A DNA stretch of 64,000 nucleotides. It comes from Aneurinibacillus sp. Ricciae_BoGa-3 (GTDB taxonomy: Bacteria > Bacillota > Bacilli > Aneurinibacillales > Aneurinibacillaceae). The notes beneath the pieces are model-generated. The model was not told the DNA's origin and made no database searches. It saw only the letters and a list, made by a program, of their open reading frames with translations. Position numbers and translations under genes: made by a program. The DNA lies in NCBI RefSeq assembly GCF_028421645.1, contig NZ_CP116887.1:1986001-2050000 (forward strand). Direction: 5' to 3'. Positions 8,903-17,493 of the stretch are shown here, in pieces (the stretch's first letter is position 1; each line of letters opens with the position of its first letter).

Positions 8903-11083
8903 ATGACCGAACGAATCGAATCATCAGCCCGTTTAGTAAAAGCTGAAATTTTCCGTCAGCAGCTTTACAACATTGCAGAAGAAATGGGGACGGTAATGAT
9001 AAGGACCTCAGGCGATCCAGTCATCTCTGAGGCGGTAGATTTTTCAACGTTTATTGCTGATAAAAATGGCGAAATTATTTCCTTTTCCGGATATATGACA
9101 ATGCATGCGGGTCCTGCACGACAAGCTGTGCGCTATATTCTTCAGACTTTGTCTGAAGAAGAAATTCAACCGGGAGACGCCTTTATATGCAATGACCCTC
9201 ATACAACAGGAGCCTGTCATCCCCCAGATGTTGGCATTGTGAAGCCGATTTTCTATCAAAACCAATTGGTCGCATGGTGCTGGGCGGAAGGACACTTACT
9301 GGATGTTGGTGGCATGTCTCCCGGTGGCTTTGCCATTGGTGCCCATGACGCCTATTCAGAGGCGCTGAGATTTCCGGGGGTTAAAATAGTAAGTCAGGGT
9401 AAACTCCTGAAAAATATCGTTCAGCTCATTCAAGCAAACTTCAGGCTTCCTAATCGAAATCTCAATGACATCCGTTGCTTTATCGCAGCTTGCAATGTGA
9501 GTGAAAATCGCATTATCGATTTAATCGACAAATATGGTTTGGATGAATTTTCAGAATATGTTGAATTCAATAAAGTGCTGACAGAAAATGCATTTCGAAA
9601 GCGAATTAGTCAACTGCCTAAAAAGACGTATGAAGGCACAGAATGGGTAGAACACAATGGTCATGTAAACCAGTTTTTCCCTATTCACTGCAAGTTAACC
9701 ATTCATGCAGAACACCTTACCTTCGATTTTACCGGTACAGCCCCGCAAACGGATGGGTTCGTCAACGTTTCCGAAGGTGCCGCCATTGGCTGTGCGGTTA
9801 CTCCGGTGATGCTCGTGCTTACACCGGATATACCATTTAACGAAGGGATATTTCGAGCCATTGAATTTATTCTTCCGGAGGGCACATTGGTAAATTGCAA
9901 AATGCCCGCCCCCGTTTCATCCGGACATATGGAAACCGGGATGCGTATGACGAAGCTTCTGACAGAGTTGCTCAGTCAAGCGATGATGGAAAGCGAGGAA
10001 GAGATGGTAAGAAGCCATGCCATGGCTTGTTTTCATGATGCCTGGATTGCAGGCACATTTGCCGGATCGGATAGTGAAGGGAATCCCACTGTATTCTTAG
10101 ATATGAATGGCGGTGGCGCAGGTGGGGGAGCTCAAACGAATCAGGATGGACTCGATGCAGCAGCCAGCTTTACCCAATTGAGCAATGGCCTACCTGATAT
10201 TGAAATCAATGAACTGGCCTTCCCTGTTCTTTATTTATGGCGAAAGCTGAACATTAATTCCGGAGGACCTGGTAAATATCGTGGTGGACAAGGAATTGAA
10301 TTTGCATGGATTCCTTGGGACATTCCGGGTGGTCAGGAACATGTGAATTCGGCTTGCTGGCAAGTACCAGCCCGTGGAACAATGGGTGGATATCCTGGCG
10401 GAACTAGCGGATATTGGGTTGTGAAACATTCCAATGTCCATCGATTGATGGAGAAGGGAAAAGTACCGATGTTCAGTGAACTAGAAGGTGAAAAGGCATT
10501 ACTACCGGCTAAGCACTCTGGTTTTCCTATTCTCCGTGATGACGTCTTTGTCCAATTTGAAGGCGGCGGCGGAGGTCTCGGTGACCCATTGAAGAGAAAC
10601 CCTAAAACTGTTCTCCAAGACCACCAGGACGGGTACATCACACAAGAAATGGCAAAGAATGCATATGGGGTTATCATCGATGGAAAAGGACAACTCGTTG
10701 AGGAGGACACGCAATTGTTCCGAGCAGCTATGAAGAAGGAACGGCTGGGTATGAGTCGACCGCCGAAGGCAGAATGCAAAGGAGATACCAAAGAGTTAAT
10801 ATATGTTAAGTCGTCCGGTGAGTCTTTACACATTAAGAAAGATGAGAATGAATTGCGCTATGTATGCTGTGCAGATTGCGGACATCCATTAGCAGAGGAG
10901 ATGCTAGACTGGAAGGACGGGGTACGAATGAAGCAAACAGAGGCTTCAGAAGCCCTTGGAAAATTCGGAATGTGGGTGAAAAGACGAGATTCTGCTCCTT
11001 TCGTATATGTAGATGAGTACATCTGTCCAGGGTGTGCAAGCATGATCCATGTAGGCACATCCATCGGTGAAAATAATAAATGA
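8903..11083 (+). CDS. hyuB: HyuB-type subunit with C-terminal cysteine-rich domain
   Basis: This 726-residue partner of HyuA belongs to the hydantoinase B / acetone carboxylase alpha family. Family features include DFSTFI, ICNDPHTTGACHPPDVG near residue 96 with likely metal-binding residues, EGHLLDVGGM, and the late glycine-rich FEGGGGGLGDPL. Beyond the usual domain, from about residue 640, is a tail with CCADCG (about 655-660) and CPGC (about 708-711), spaced like a zinc ribbon. It resembles the small gamma subunit of acetone carboxylases, which is normally a separate polypeptide. The start ATG 8903 follows AAAGGAAAGGGG. Fusion of a gamma-like domain would favour a carboxylase role over a hydantoinase role; this is inference from arrangement only. 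Confidence 0.88.
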   Translation: MTERIESSARLVKAEIFRQQLYNIAEEMGTVMIRTSGDPVISEAVDFSTFIADKNGEIISFSGYMTMHAGPARQAVRYILQTLSEEEIQPGDAFICNDPHTTGACHPPDVGIVKPIFYQNQLVAWCWAEGHLLDVGGMSPGGFAIGAHDAYSEALRFPGVKIVSQGKLLKNIVQLIQANFRLPNRNLNDIRCFIAACNVSENRIIDLIDKYGLDEFSEYVEFNKVLTENAFRKRISQLPKKTYEGTEWVEHNGHVNQFFPIHCKLTIHAEHLTFDFTGTAPQTDGFVNVSEGAAIGCAVTPVMLVLTPDIPFNEGIFRAIEFILPEGTLVNCKMPAPVSSGHMETGMRMTKLLTELLSQAMMESEEEMVRSHAMACFHDAWIAGTFAGSDSEGNPTVFLDMNGGGAGGGAQTNQDGLDAAASFTQLSNGLPDIEINELAFPVLYLWRKLNINSGGPGKYRGGQGIEFAWIPWDIPGGQEHVNSACWQVPARGTMGGYPGGTSGYWVVKHSNVHRLMEKGKVPMFSELEGEKALLPAKHSGFPILRDDVFVQFEGGGGGLGDPLKRNPKTVLQDHQDGYITQEMAKNAYGVIIDGKGQLVEEDTQLFRAAMKKERLGMSRPPKAECKGDTKELIYVKSSGESLHIKKDENELRYVCCADCGHPLAEEMLDWKDGVRMKQTEASEALGKFGMWVKRRDSAPFVYVDEYICPGCASMIHVGTSIGENNK

Positions 11084-11133
11084 GTAAACGATATAGTCTA
11101 TTTTAAAAAATTCTATGTAGAAATAGTATAAGG

Positions 11134-11155
11134 TACGGATGGACTAGTCAGTCCA
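11134..11155. promoter_or_regulatory. Candidate TetR operator 1 upstream of the SDR operon
   Basis: ACGGATGGACTAGTCAGTCC contains ACTAGT and the inverted repeat TGGACT-N4-AGTCCA. It is the first of two adjacent sites between hyuB and the SDR gene, suggesting a second regulated promoter inside the island. Confidence 0.6.
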
Positions 11156-11163
11156 TTACACAT

Positions 11164-11184
11164 AAACGACTAGTCCGTCCGTTT
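11164..11184. promoter_or_regulatory. Candidate TetR operator 2 upstream of the SDR operon
   Basis: ACGACTAGTCCGT is a palindrome centred on ACTAGT, embedded in AAACG..CGTTT-like flanks. It starts about 26 bp after the centre of the preceding site. Two sites of this spacing could bind two repressor dimers. Confidence 0.6.
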
Positions 11185-11255
11185 ATAGATGACAAACAGA
11201 AATGCACAGAGGGAAGGTTGCAACCGTCCCCAGAAATTTTTAGCGGGGGTTTAAA

Positions 11256-12023
11256 ATGAATATAAATGGATATTTGGACATGACGGATAAGATCGTCATT
11301 ATAACTGGCGCCAGCAAAGGGTTAGGCAAAGGTATGGCCGATATGTTTGCTGAAGCGAGAGCAAAAGTGTACCTCATAAGTAGGAGCGAAGAACTCCTTC
11401 AGGCGAACGTTAAGAGCATTAAAGCAAGAGGCGGAAGAGCGGATTATGTTGCCGGTGATCTCAATTTGAACTCTTTTATCCATGAATCAGTTCTCCAAAT
11501 AAGAAGAAAAGAAAATCGTATCGATGTACTTGTAAATAACGCAGGAATCGTCGTGCCAAAGAAGGCACTGGAGATTACAGAAGAGGATTGGGAGAACACC
11601 ATTGATACAAATTTAAAGTCAGTTTTTTTCTCAAGCCAGGCAGTGGCTACCGTTATGAAGGATCAAGGTGGGGGGAAAATTATCAACGTTGCATCTGTCA
11701 TGGGAGCGGTGGCAGACGTTTCCATCTCGCCTTACTGTGCCAGCAAGGGCGGGGTCATACAGTTGAGTAAAGCCTTTGCCCTAGAGTGGGCAAGGTATAA
11801 CATTCAAGTGAACGCTGTGGCTCCTGGCTACGTCAAGACAGAGATGAACAGTGAGGCATTTAAAAGTGAGTTTTATCAAAATTATATATTAAATAAGATT
11901 CCCCAGAAGCGACTGGGAAGTATTGATGACATTGCCGGAACGGCCATATTCTTAGCCTCGCCCTTAGCAAATTATATCACGGGTCAGACTATTTTTGTGG
12001 ATGGTGGATGGACTGCACAGTAG
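11256..12023 (+). CDS. Short-chain dehydrogenase/reductase (SDR)
   Basis: This 255-residue classical SDR carries TGASKGLG (17-24) for NAD(P) binding, NNAG (94-97), and the catalytic Ser147-Tyr160-Lys164 set within YCASK. Such enzymes interconvert a secondary alcohol and a ketone, often 3-oxoacyl-CoA/ACP or free hydroxy acids. GCGGGGGT lies upstream of ATG 11256. It heads the part of the island preceded by two operator-like sites and is followed 45 bp later by the thiolase remnant. The SDR at 52270 is a related paralogue in the second island. By analogy with lva clusters it may reduce a 4-oxoacyl-CoA, or by analogy with acetophenone clusters oxidise a secondary alcohol; sequence alone does not decide. 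Confidence 0.9.
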   Translation: MNINGYLDMTDKIVIITGASKGLGKGMADMFAEARAKVYLISRSEELLQANVKSIKARGGRADYVAGDLNLNSFIHESVLQIRRKENRIDVLVNNAGIVVPKKALEITEEDWENTIDTNLKSVFFSSQAVATVMKDQGGGKIINVASVMGAVADVSISPYCASKGGVIQLSKAFALEWARYNIQVNAVAPGYVKTEMNSEAFKSEFYQNYILNKIPQKRLGSIDDIAGTAIFLASPLANYITGQTIFVDGGWTAQ

Positions 12024-12068
12024 CCGTTTAAAAAGTGAATGGTAATCAGATCGTAGGAGGGAAAGTCA

Positions 12069-13002
12069 TTGAGGGATTCGGATGTAGTCGTTGTCAGTGC
12101 ATCAAGGACACCATTTGGAAAATTTGGTGGGTGCTATGCCGAGCTCACAGCTATAGACCTGGGGTCACTAGCGATAAAAAATGTTTTATCCTCGGTGCCC
12201 CTTACTCCTGACCATGTGACGCATGTTTTTTTAGGAACCGTGTATCCGGGGGGATTAAGTCAAGTTCCGGCCCGTCAGGCAGCTTTTTTGGCGGGCATCC
12301 CCGATAGAGTGATAACCTCGGGAATCGACAAAGCTTGCTGTTCAGCCACAGAAGCCATTATTCAAGGAGTCCGTGCATTGAAGACAGGTGAAGCACAGAT
12401 CGTCTTGGCTGGCGGCATGGAAAACATGACGCAAACCCCTTACCTGCAAAAGCAGATGAGAAGGGGAATTCGTATGGGAGATGCAACCATAACCGATTAC
12501 TTGCAGGAAGGATTAACATGGCCCTTTACCAAGACGCTTATGGGTGAATTTGCAGAAAAGTCTGCCAAGGAACGAAATATATCGCGAGAAGAGCAGGATG
12601 AATATGCGCATCTAAGCCAGTATCGTTGGAAAAATAGCTTCCATCAGAGGGTATGCACAAGTAGGCGGAAAGCCAGAAGATATGGCAGTAACTCCAGCAT
12701 GGGCAATCTCTAAATTGCTGACCGATTACAACCTGAAAAAAGAAGATGTTCAGCTCTTTGAAATTAACGAGGCTTTTGCTGCGGTCACATTATGTAGCAT
12801 GAAAGAACTTGATCTGTCCTCGGAAATTACGAATGTGAATGTAGGCTCAATTGCCATTGGTCATCCAGTTGGAGTCACAGGGGCGAGAATTGTAATGACG
12901 TTAATTTATGAGTTAAGAAGAAAGGGTCATTCGCTCGGTATTGCTTCCTTGTGTGGGGCGGGAGCACAAGGGGATGCCATTCTTATACAAGTAGAAGAAT
13001 AA
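12069..13002 (+). pseudogene. Thiolase (acetyl-CoA acyltransferase), internally deleted and frameshifted
   Basis: The first part (from TTG 12069, ribosome binding site TAGGAGGG) reads as a thiolase N-terminal domain with SASRTPFGKFGG and the acyl-accepting Cys90 in KACCSATEA. After QDEYAHLSQY the frame is lost. The C-terminal part continues in another frame from about 12640 to 13002, with NEAFAAV, GHPVGVTGAR and CGAGAQGD. Together about 310 residues are present instead of about 390, so roughly 80 residues of the middle loop region plus frame are missing. All catalytic motifs survive, but no single frame spans them. Thiolysis of 3-oxoacyl-CoA would have been the final step of the local pathway. 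Unless another thiolase substitutes, that step is lost here. Confidence 0.88.
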
Positions 13003-13029
13003 TCATAGAGGGGAAGTGCAAAAAAACAA

Positions 13030-13887
13030 ATGAAAAATATTATGGTCATTGGCTCAGGTACAATGGGCAATGGGATTGCACAGGTGTGTGCTGAAAGCGG
13101 ATTTGGTGTGATCCTACACGATATCTCTAAGTTTCAACTGGAGAAAGCTATTCAAACGATACAGACGAATATAAATAGGAAAAAAGCCAAAAGAATCATC
13201 AGTGAAAGCGTAGAGACGATACTTAAAAGAATTTCTCTATCCACCTCGCTAGAAGATGCGATCGAGGCGGATTTTGTTATTGAAGCGGCAACCGAGAAGA
13301 AGGAAATTAAGGCAGCTATCTTCAAAGAACTTGATAGGATCTGCAGAGAGGACGTTATTCTTGCCACCAATACTTCATCTATATCCATTACTGAAATCGC
13401 TTCAAGCACAAATAGGCCTTCTCTTGTCATTGGGATGCATTTTATGAATCCGGTTCCTGTGATGCCGCTTGTTGAAATCATCTGCGGCCTGGAAACCTCA
13501 GAGACAACACTTGAAGCGACGAAAAAGCTCGTCGTTCACTTCCAGAAAACACCGGCAATAGCGAATGATTACCCCGGATTTATATCAAATCGTATTTTCC
13601 TGGCCATGATGAATGAAGCCTTTCATTGTGTGTATGAAGGGGTAGGAGAGCCAGAAGAAATCGATAAAGTAATGAAGCTGGGCTTCAATCATCCGATGGG
13701 ACCTCTTTATTTGGCTGATCTGGTAGGATTGGATACCCTTCTCTATGTACTTGAAGTGCTTTGGGATGGCTATCGGGACAGCAAATACCGGCCATGTCCC
13801 CTGCTTGTGAAGATGGTCAACAGTGGTCGTCTTGGTAGAAAAAGCGGTAGGGGTTTCTATGACTATACCACAGAAGAGAAGCTTTGA
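13030..13887 (+). CDS. 3-hydroxyacyl-CoA (3-hydroxybutyryl-CoA) dehydrogenase
   Basis: This 285-residue NAD-dependent enzyme oxidises 3-hydroxyacyl-CoA to 3-oxoacyl-CoA. The Rossmann GSGTMGNGIAQ is at residues 8-18, ATNTSSISIT and GMHFMNPVPVMPLVEII carry the catalytic Ser and His region, and the C-terminal dimer domain ends GRKSGRGFYDY. Full length matches the short Hbd type without a fused hydratase. It lies 28 bp after the thiolase remnant in the same operon and would supply that enzyme's substrate. GAGGGGAAG precedes ATG 13030. Confidence 0.93.
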   Translation: MKNIMVIGSGTMGNGIAQVCAESGFGVILHDISKFQLEKAIQTIQTNINRKKAKRIISESVETILKRISLSTSLEDAIEADFVIEAATEKKEIKAAIFKELDRICREDVILATNTSSISITEIASSTNRPSLVIGMHFMNPVPVMPLVEIICGLETSETTLEATKKLVVHFQKTPAIANDYPGFISNRIFLAMMNEAFHCVYEGVGEPEEIDKVMKLGFNHPMGPLYLADLVGLDTLLYVLEVLWDGYRDSKYRPCPLLVKMVNSGRLGRKSGRGFYDYTTEEKL

Positions 13888-14057
13888 GGGCGTAACCAGG
13901 TAGGATTATGTTTAATCCATTTGAAGAGAATTTTCACTGTTATTTGTTGGGGATTTAATTTTAATAGGCTAATTAAGATGAATATAAAAAGTCTTTCCTT
14001 TTTCAGCAAGAACAAAACATTAGGATAGTTAAAAATGTCTCTGATAGGTGGGATATT

Positions 14058-14810
14058 GTGTCTAATCACAAAATAGTATCGATGTCAGAAGCAGTCGACT
14101 TTATAAAACAGGGAGATTGGCTAGCGCTTGGAGGAATGACCCTGTACCGGCGCCCTGTCGCCTTTGTGAATGAACTCGTAAAGAAAAAGGTTACCGGAAT
14201 TAACCTTATGACGTTCACGGCAGGGTATGAAAGCGACCTGCTAGTGGGCTCGGATAGCATTAATGCAGTGAGAAGCTGCTATTTCGGCCTGGAATCTCTT
14301 GGATTGGCTCCCATGTATACAAAAAAGCATCATCAAATTGAGATTATTGAAGAAACCGAGGCAACTCTGGCCTTCGGATTAAAGGCGAAGTTGGCGGGCT
14401 TAAGCTTTATGCCGGTTCATGCACTAAAAGGGACAGATATTTTACATGTTCGTCCTGATTTAAAAACAATAAGTTGCCCTTATACTGATCAATCTTATGT
14501 TGCGGTGCCGGCTATTGATGTGGATATCGCGGTCATCCACGCTGTGAAGGCGGATTCGCAGGGAAATTGTAGTTTGTATGGGGAGTATTGCATGGATAAA
14601 GAATTGGCTCTTGCGGCAAAGAAGGTCATTATTACAGCCGAACAAATTGTAGAAACATCTGAATTGGAGGAAGTCGATATCATGGCAGAGTCGGTGGATG
14701 TTGTCGTCGTGGCCCCAACTGGCGCGCATCCTACCTCGTGCTATCCACTTTATCCTGTTGATTATGAATATTTGCTAGAATATGTTAAACAATGCAATAC
14801 AAGAAACTGA
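14058..14810 (+). CDS. CoA-transferase, subunit A (glutaconate/3-oxoacid type)
   Basis: The 250-residue protein has the class I CoA-transferase alpha fold, with VDFIKQGDWLALGGM near the N-terminus, NLMTFTAGYESDLLVGS, and DVDIAVIHAVKADSQGN. It would exchange CoA between a donor thioester and a carboxylic acid together with the next gene product. The start is GTG 14058 after AGGTGGGA. It is 170 bp downstream of the dehydrogenase gene; the gap (13888-14057) holds no gene. In acetone or 3-oxoadipate routes this pair activates a 3-oxo acid before thiolysis, which fits the neighbours. It looks most like the glutaconate CoA-transferase A branch, but the acid is unknown. Confidence 0.85.
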   Translation: MSNHKIVSMSEAVDFIKQGDWLALGGMTLYRRPVAFVNELVKKKVTGINLMTFTAGYESDLLVGSDSINAVRSCYFGLESLGLAPMYTKKHHQIEIIEETEATLAFGLKAKLAGLSFMPVHALKGTDILHVRPDLKTISCPYTDQSYVAVPAIDVDIAVIHAVKADSQGNCSLYGEYCMDKELALAAKKVIITAEQIVETSELEEVDIMAESVDVVVVAPTGAHPTSCYPLYPVDYEYLLEYVKQCNTRN

Positions 14811-14832
14811 GAGTATAAGGTGGTGCGAGCGA

Positions 14833-15675
14833 ATGCAAACGGAATATACAAGAGATGAAATGCTAACCTGCAGCATAGCAAGGGAGATTCCACCCGTAGG
14901 AATTGCGGCTCAAGGCATTGCCACACCTCTAGTGTCGGCCGGATATCATCTGGCAAAACTCACACATGCGCCGGAACTAACAATTTCTTATACGGTTGGA
15001 AATACCTTTTCAAAAGAATTGCTCCCGATCAGTCTGCGTAACTATGAAACCATGACAATCGGAAATGCTTTAATGAAGTGGTCATTTATGGAGGCGGCTA
15101 CACAATACCTTCATCATTTAAAGCCGTGGATTGAGTTTTTTCGGCCTGCCCAAATTGATGCTTATGGAAATACGAATAATGTGGTAATCGGGAATTATAA
15201 AAATCCAAAAATCCGGTTACCTGGTTGCGCTGGAATCGCAGATGTCACAAACTATTTGGAAAACATCATGTTTTATATTCCTAGGCATAACAAAAAGACA
15301 TTGGTTGAAAAAGTTGATTTTGTCAGCGGATTCGGATGGCAAAGGGATGGATTGTCGCGCAAAGATATGGGACTTCCAGAACATGGCCCCAAAAAAATCA
15401 TCACAGAATTATGTGTCTTTGAGTTTGTAGAAGGAAGAGCACAATTATTGTCTTTACATCCTTACTCATCCCTGGATGAAGTGAAAGAAAACACTGGTTT
15501 TTCATTTGAACTTTCGAACAATTTTCATATAACCGAGCCTCCATCAAGCGAAAAATTGCATCTCATACGAACAAAGATTGATCCGTTGGGAATTCGAAAG
15601 ATAGAAATGCTATCTGGCGCTGCCAGATTATCTTATTTAGCTGAAATCATTCATAAGGAATTAAGACTGCTATAG
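14833..15675 (+). CDS. CoA-transferase, subunit B
   Basis: This is the beta subunit partner, 280 residues from the start chosen here. ATG 14833 has AAGGTGG nine bases upstream, while the earlier in-frame ATG 14782 lies inside the A gene without a ribosome binding site. Family-like stretches include REIPPVGIAAQGIATPLVSAG, AQIDAYGNTNN and RLPGCAGIADV. The RLPGxxG and QIDxxGNxN patterns are usual in glutaconate CoA-transferase B. It is 22 bp from subunit A and 30 bp from the ligase gene, so one transcript is likely. The acid it activates cannot be named. Confidence 0.85.
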   Translation: MQTEYTRDEMLTCSIAREIPPVGIAAQGIATPLVSAGYHLAKLTHAPELTISYTVGNTFSKELLPISLRNYETMTIGNALMKWSFMEAATQYLHHLKPWIEFFRPAQIDAYGNTNNVVIGNYKNPKIRLPGCAGIADVTNYLENIMFYIPRHNKKTLVEKVDFVSGFGWQRDGLSRKDMGLPEHGPKKIITELCVFEFVEGRAQLLSLHPYSSLDEVKENTGFSFELSNNFHITEPPSSEKLHLIRTKIDPLGIRKIEMLSGAARLSYLAEIIHKELRLL

Positions 15676-15705
15676 ACTATTTCATTATTGAAGGGAGTGC
15701 TTGAT

Positions 15706-17244
15706 TTGAATTTAGCTAATATTCTGGAATTACAAGCGATCAAACGAGGGAACAACACAGCTGTGATTTACGAAGACAATCATTATGATTATCATAACAT
15801 CAATCAATTGGCTAACGAGTACAGCTATACCTTGGAAAGTTTAGGTGTAGAGAAAGGGGACCGTGTTTCCATATGGCTTCCAAACGGATTGGACTTTATC
15901 GGGGCGTTTTATGGGATTCTCAAACTGGGAGCTCTGGTTGTTCCTATGAACATGCTATTCAGAGAAACAGAAATTTCACATATGTTATCGAATGCTGAGG
16001 TGAAAGTCTTAATTACCACATCTGCTGTACGACCGATTTTAACAAATGTGATTGATTCGATTCCGAGTCTTGAAAACGTCATCTTTGTAGACCACCAGCA
16101 AAGCGTGGAATTGGAAAGCAACAAATATCGTTGGTATTACTCTATAAAAAAGTCAGGTAGCCTTTCTTATCCCGCTGTTGATGTTTCGCCGGATCATGGA
16201 GCTGCCATTTTGTACACCTCCGGTACAACCGGGTTGCCGAAAGGGGTCGTTTTATCTCACTACAACCTTTATACGAACGCAGAATTTTATGCAGATCATA
16301 TCCAATTAACCGAAAACCACTTCGGCTGTATTGTAACGCCGCTTTCACATTTGCTGGTTCTTATGGCGGGTTTGAATCTGATTTTCCTCAAGGGCGGAAA
16401 GTTTTATTTATTTGAACGTTTTCAAACAGAGACGGTTGCGAAGAAAATTAAGAAATACCAAATCAACTTTTTTATCGGTGTCCCAGCTATGTATTATTCA
16501 TTTTTAAATTTACCGCAAACAGATGAATATGATCTTAGCTGTCTGGATATTTGCATTACAAGCGGAGCACAAATGCCATTAGAAATCAGAAAGCAATTTG
16601 AAGAAAGGTTTTCTACTTTCACGATTCAAGCTTATGGACAAACTGAAACTTCTCCCGTTATCAGCGTAGATCGCTTTGATAAAGGGAGAAAATTTGAGAG
16701 CGTTGGCTATCCTATGAACCATCTTGAGATTCAAATCGTAGATCAAGACGGGAATCGTGTACTGAACGGGGAGATAGGAGAAATAACCGTCAAGGGACAC
16801 TGTGTCATGAGTGGATATTGGAAAAACGAAATAGCCACGAAGTCTACTATTAAGGATGGATGGCTGCATACGGGAGATATCGGATATGTAGATGAAGAAG
16901 GATTTCTTTTTCTAAAAGATAGGAAGAAAGAACTCATCATCGTTGGTGGATATAATGTATATCCGGTCGAAGTGGAAAATGTCATCTATGAACACCCTGC
17001 TGTACTAGAAGCAGCAGTTATAGGAATTCCAGATGAACGCCTGGGAGAAGTGCCTAAAGCTTTTATTGCAATAAAAAAGGGCCACGATCTAACAGAGAAG
17101 GAAATTATTGATTTTTGCTTTTCAAAACTTGCAAGATATAAAGTGATAAGGCATGTTCAATTTATTGAAGAAATACCTAAAACACCGACTGGAAAGTTGA
17201 TGAAACGTAAACTTCAAGAATTATATGTATCTAATCAAAATTAA
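15706..17244 (+). CDS. AMP-forming acyl-CoA synthetase
   Basis: This adenylate-forming ligase of about 512 residues activates a carboxylic acid with ATP and CoA. Visible motifs are YTSGTTGLPKGVVLSH (P-loop), AYGQTETSP, GWLHTGDIGYVDEEGFLFL, DRKKELIIVGGYNVYPVEVE and the catalytic lysine in PKTPTGKLMKRKL. The start is taken as TTG 15706, nine bases after AAGGGA; TTG 15688 is in frame but has no ribosome binding site. It follows the CoA-transferase pair, so the island has two ways of making a thioester, perhaps for two different acids. It resembles medium-chain/fatty-acid or LvaE-like ligases. Confidence 0.92.
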   Translation: MNLANILELQAIKRGNNTAVIYEDNHYDYHNINQLANEYSYTLESLGVEKGDRVSIWLPNGLDFIGAFYGILKLGALVVPMNMLFRETEISHMLSNAEVKVLITTSAVRPILTNVIDSIPSLENVIFVDHQQSVELESNKYRWYYSIKKSGSLSYPAVDVSPDHGAAILYTSGTTGLPKGVVLSHYNLYTNAEFYADHIQLTENHFGCIVTPLSHLLVLMAGLNLIFLKGGKFYLFERFQTETVAKKIKKYQINFFIGVPAMYYSFLNLPQTDEYDLSCLDICITSGAQMPLEIRKQFEERFSTFTIQAYGQTETSPVISVDRFDKGRKFESVGYPMNHLEIQIVDQDGNRVLNGEIGEITVKGHCVMSGYWKNEIATKSTIKDGWLHTGDIGYVDEEGFLFLKDRKKELIIVGGYNVYPVEVENVIYEHPAVLEAAVIGIPDERLGEVPKAFIAIKKGHDLTEKEIIDFCFSKLARYKVIRHVQFIEEIPKTPTGKLMKRKLQELYVSNQN

Positions 17245-17253
17245 GGAGGCATA

Positions 17254-17399
17254 CAAGGATTTACGACTCAAACAATTGAAGATGTAATCAGCATGGTTAA
17301 AGCAGGAATACTGGATTTAAATGAATCAATCATTCATACTTTTTGACTTGAAGGAGTTAACATGGCATTAGAGCATCTTTATCATAAGTACTTAAGACA
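17254..17399 (+). pseudogene. C-terminal scrap of a zinc-type alcohol dehydrogenase
   Basis: Directly after the ligase stop, an open stretch reads FTTQTIEDVISMVKAGI, then LDLNESIIHTF. After a one-base frame change it reads LEGVNMALEHLYHKYL. This matches the end of medium-chain dehydrogenases (…HxFPLEEVNxALExL). No start or catalytic domain is present, so it is a remnant left by deletion. The gap to the next gene (17400-17493) holds only a ribosome binding site. Confidence 0.5.
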
Positions 17400-17493
17400 C
17401 AGGTTTCTGAGTGTGTATAATCAAAAGCCTAACGTATCTTATTAAACTTAACGGCTTTGTCTGATAACTAAAAATTCGATAGGAGTGATCATA

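Noticed and set aside
10333-10833. 166-codon minus-strand frame inside hyuB
   Set aside because: It lies wholly within a well-supported gene on the other strand and has a proline/serine-rich composition typical of antisense frames.
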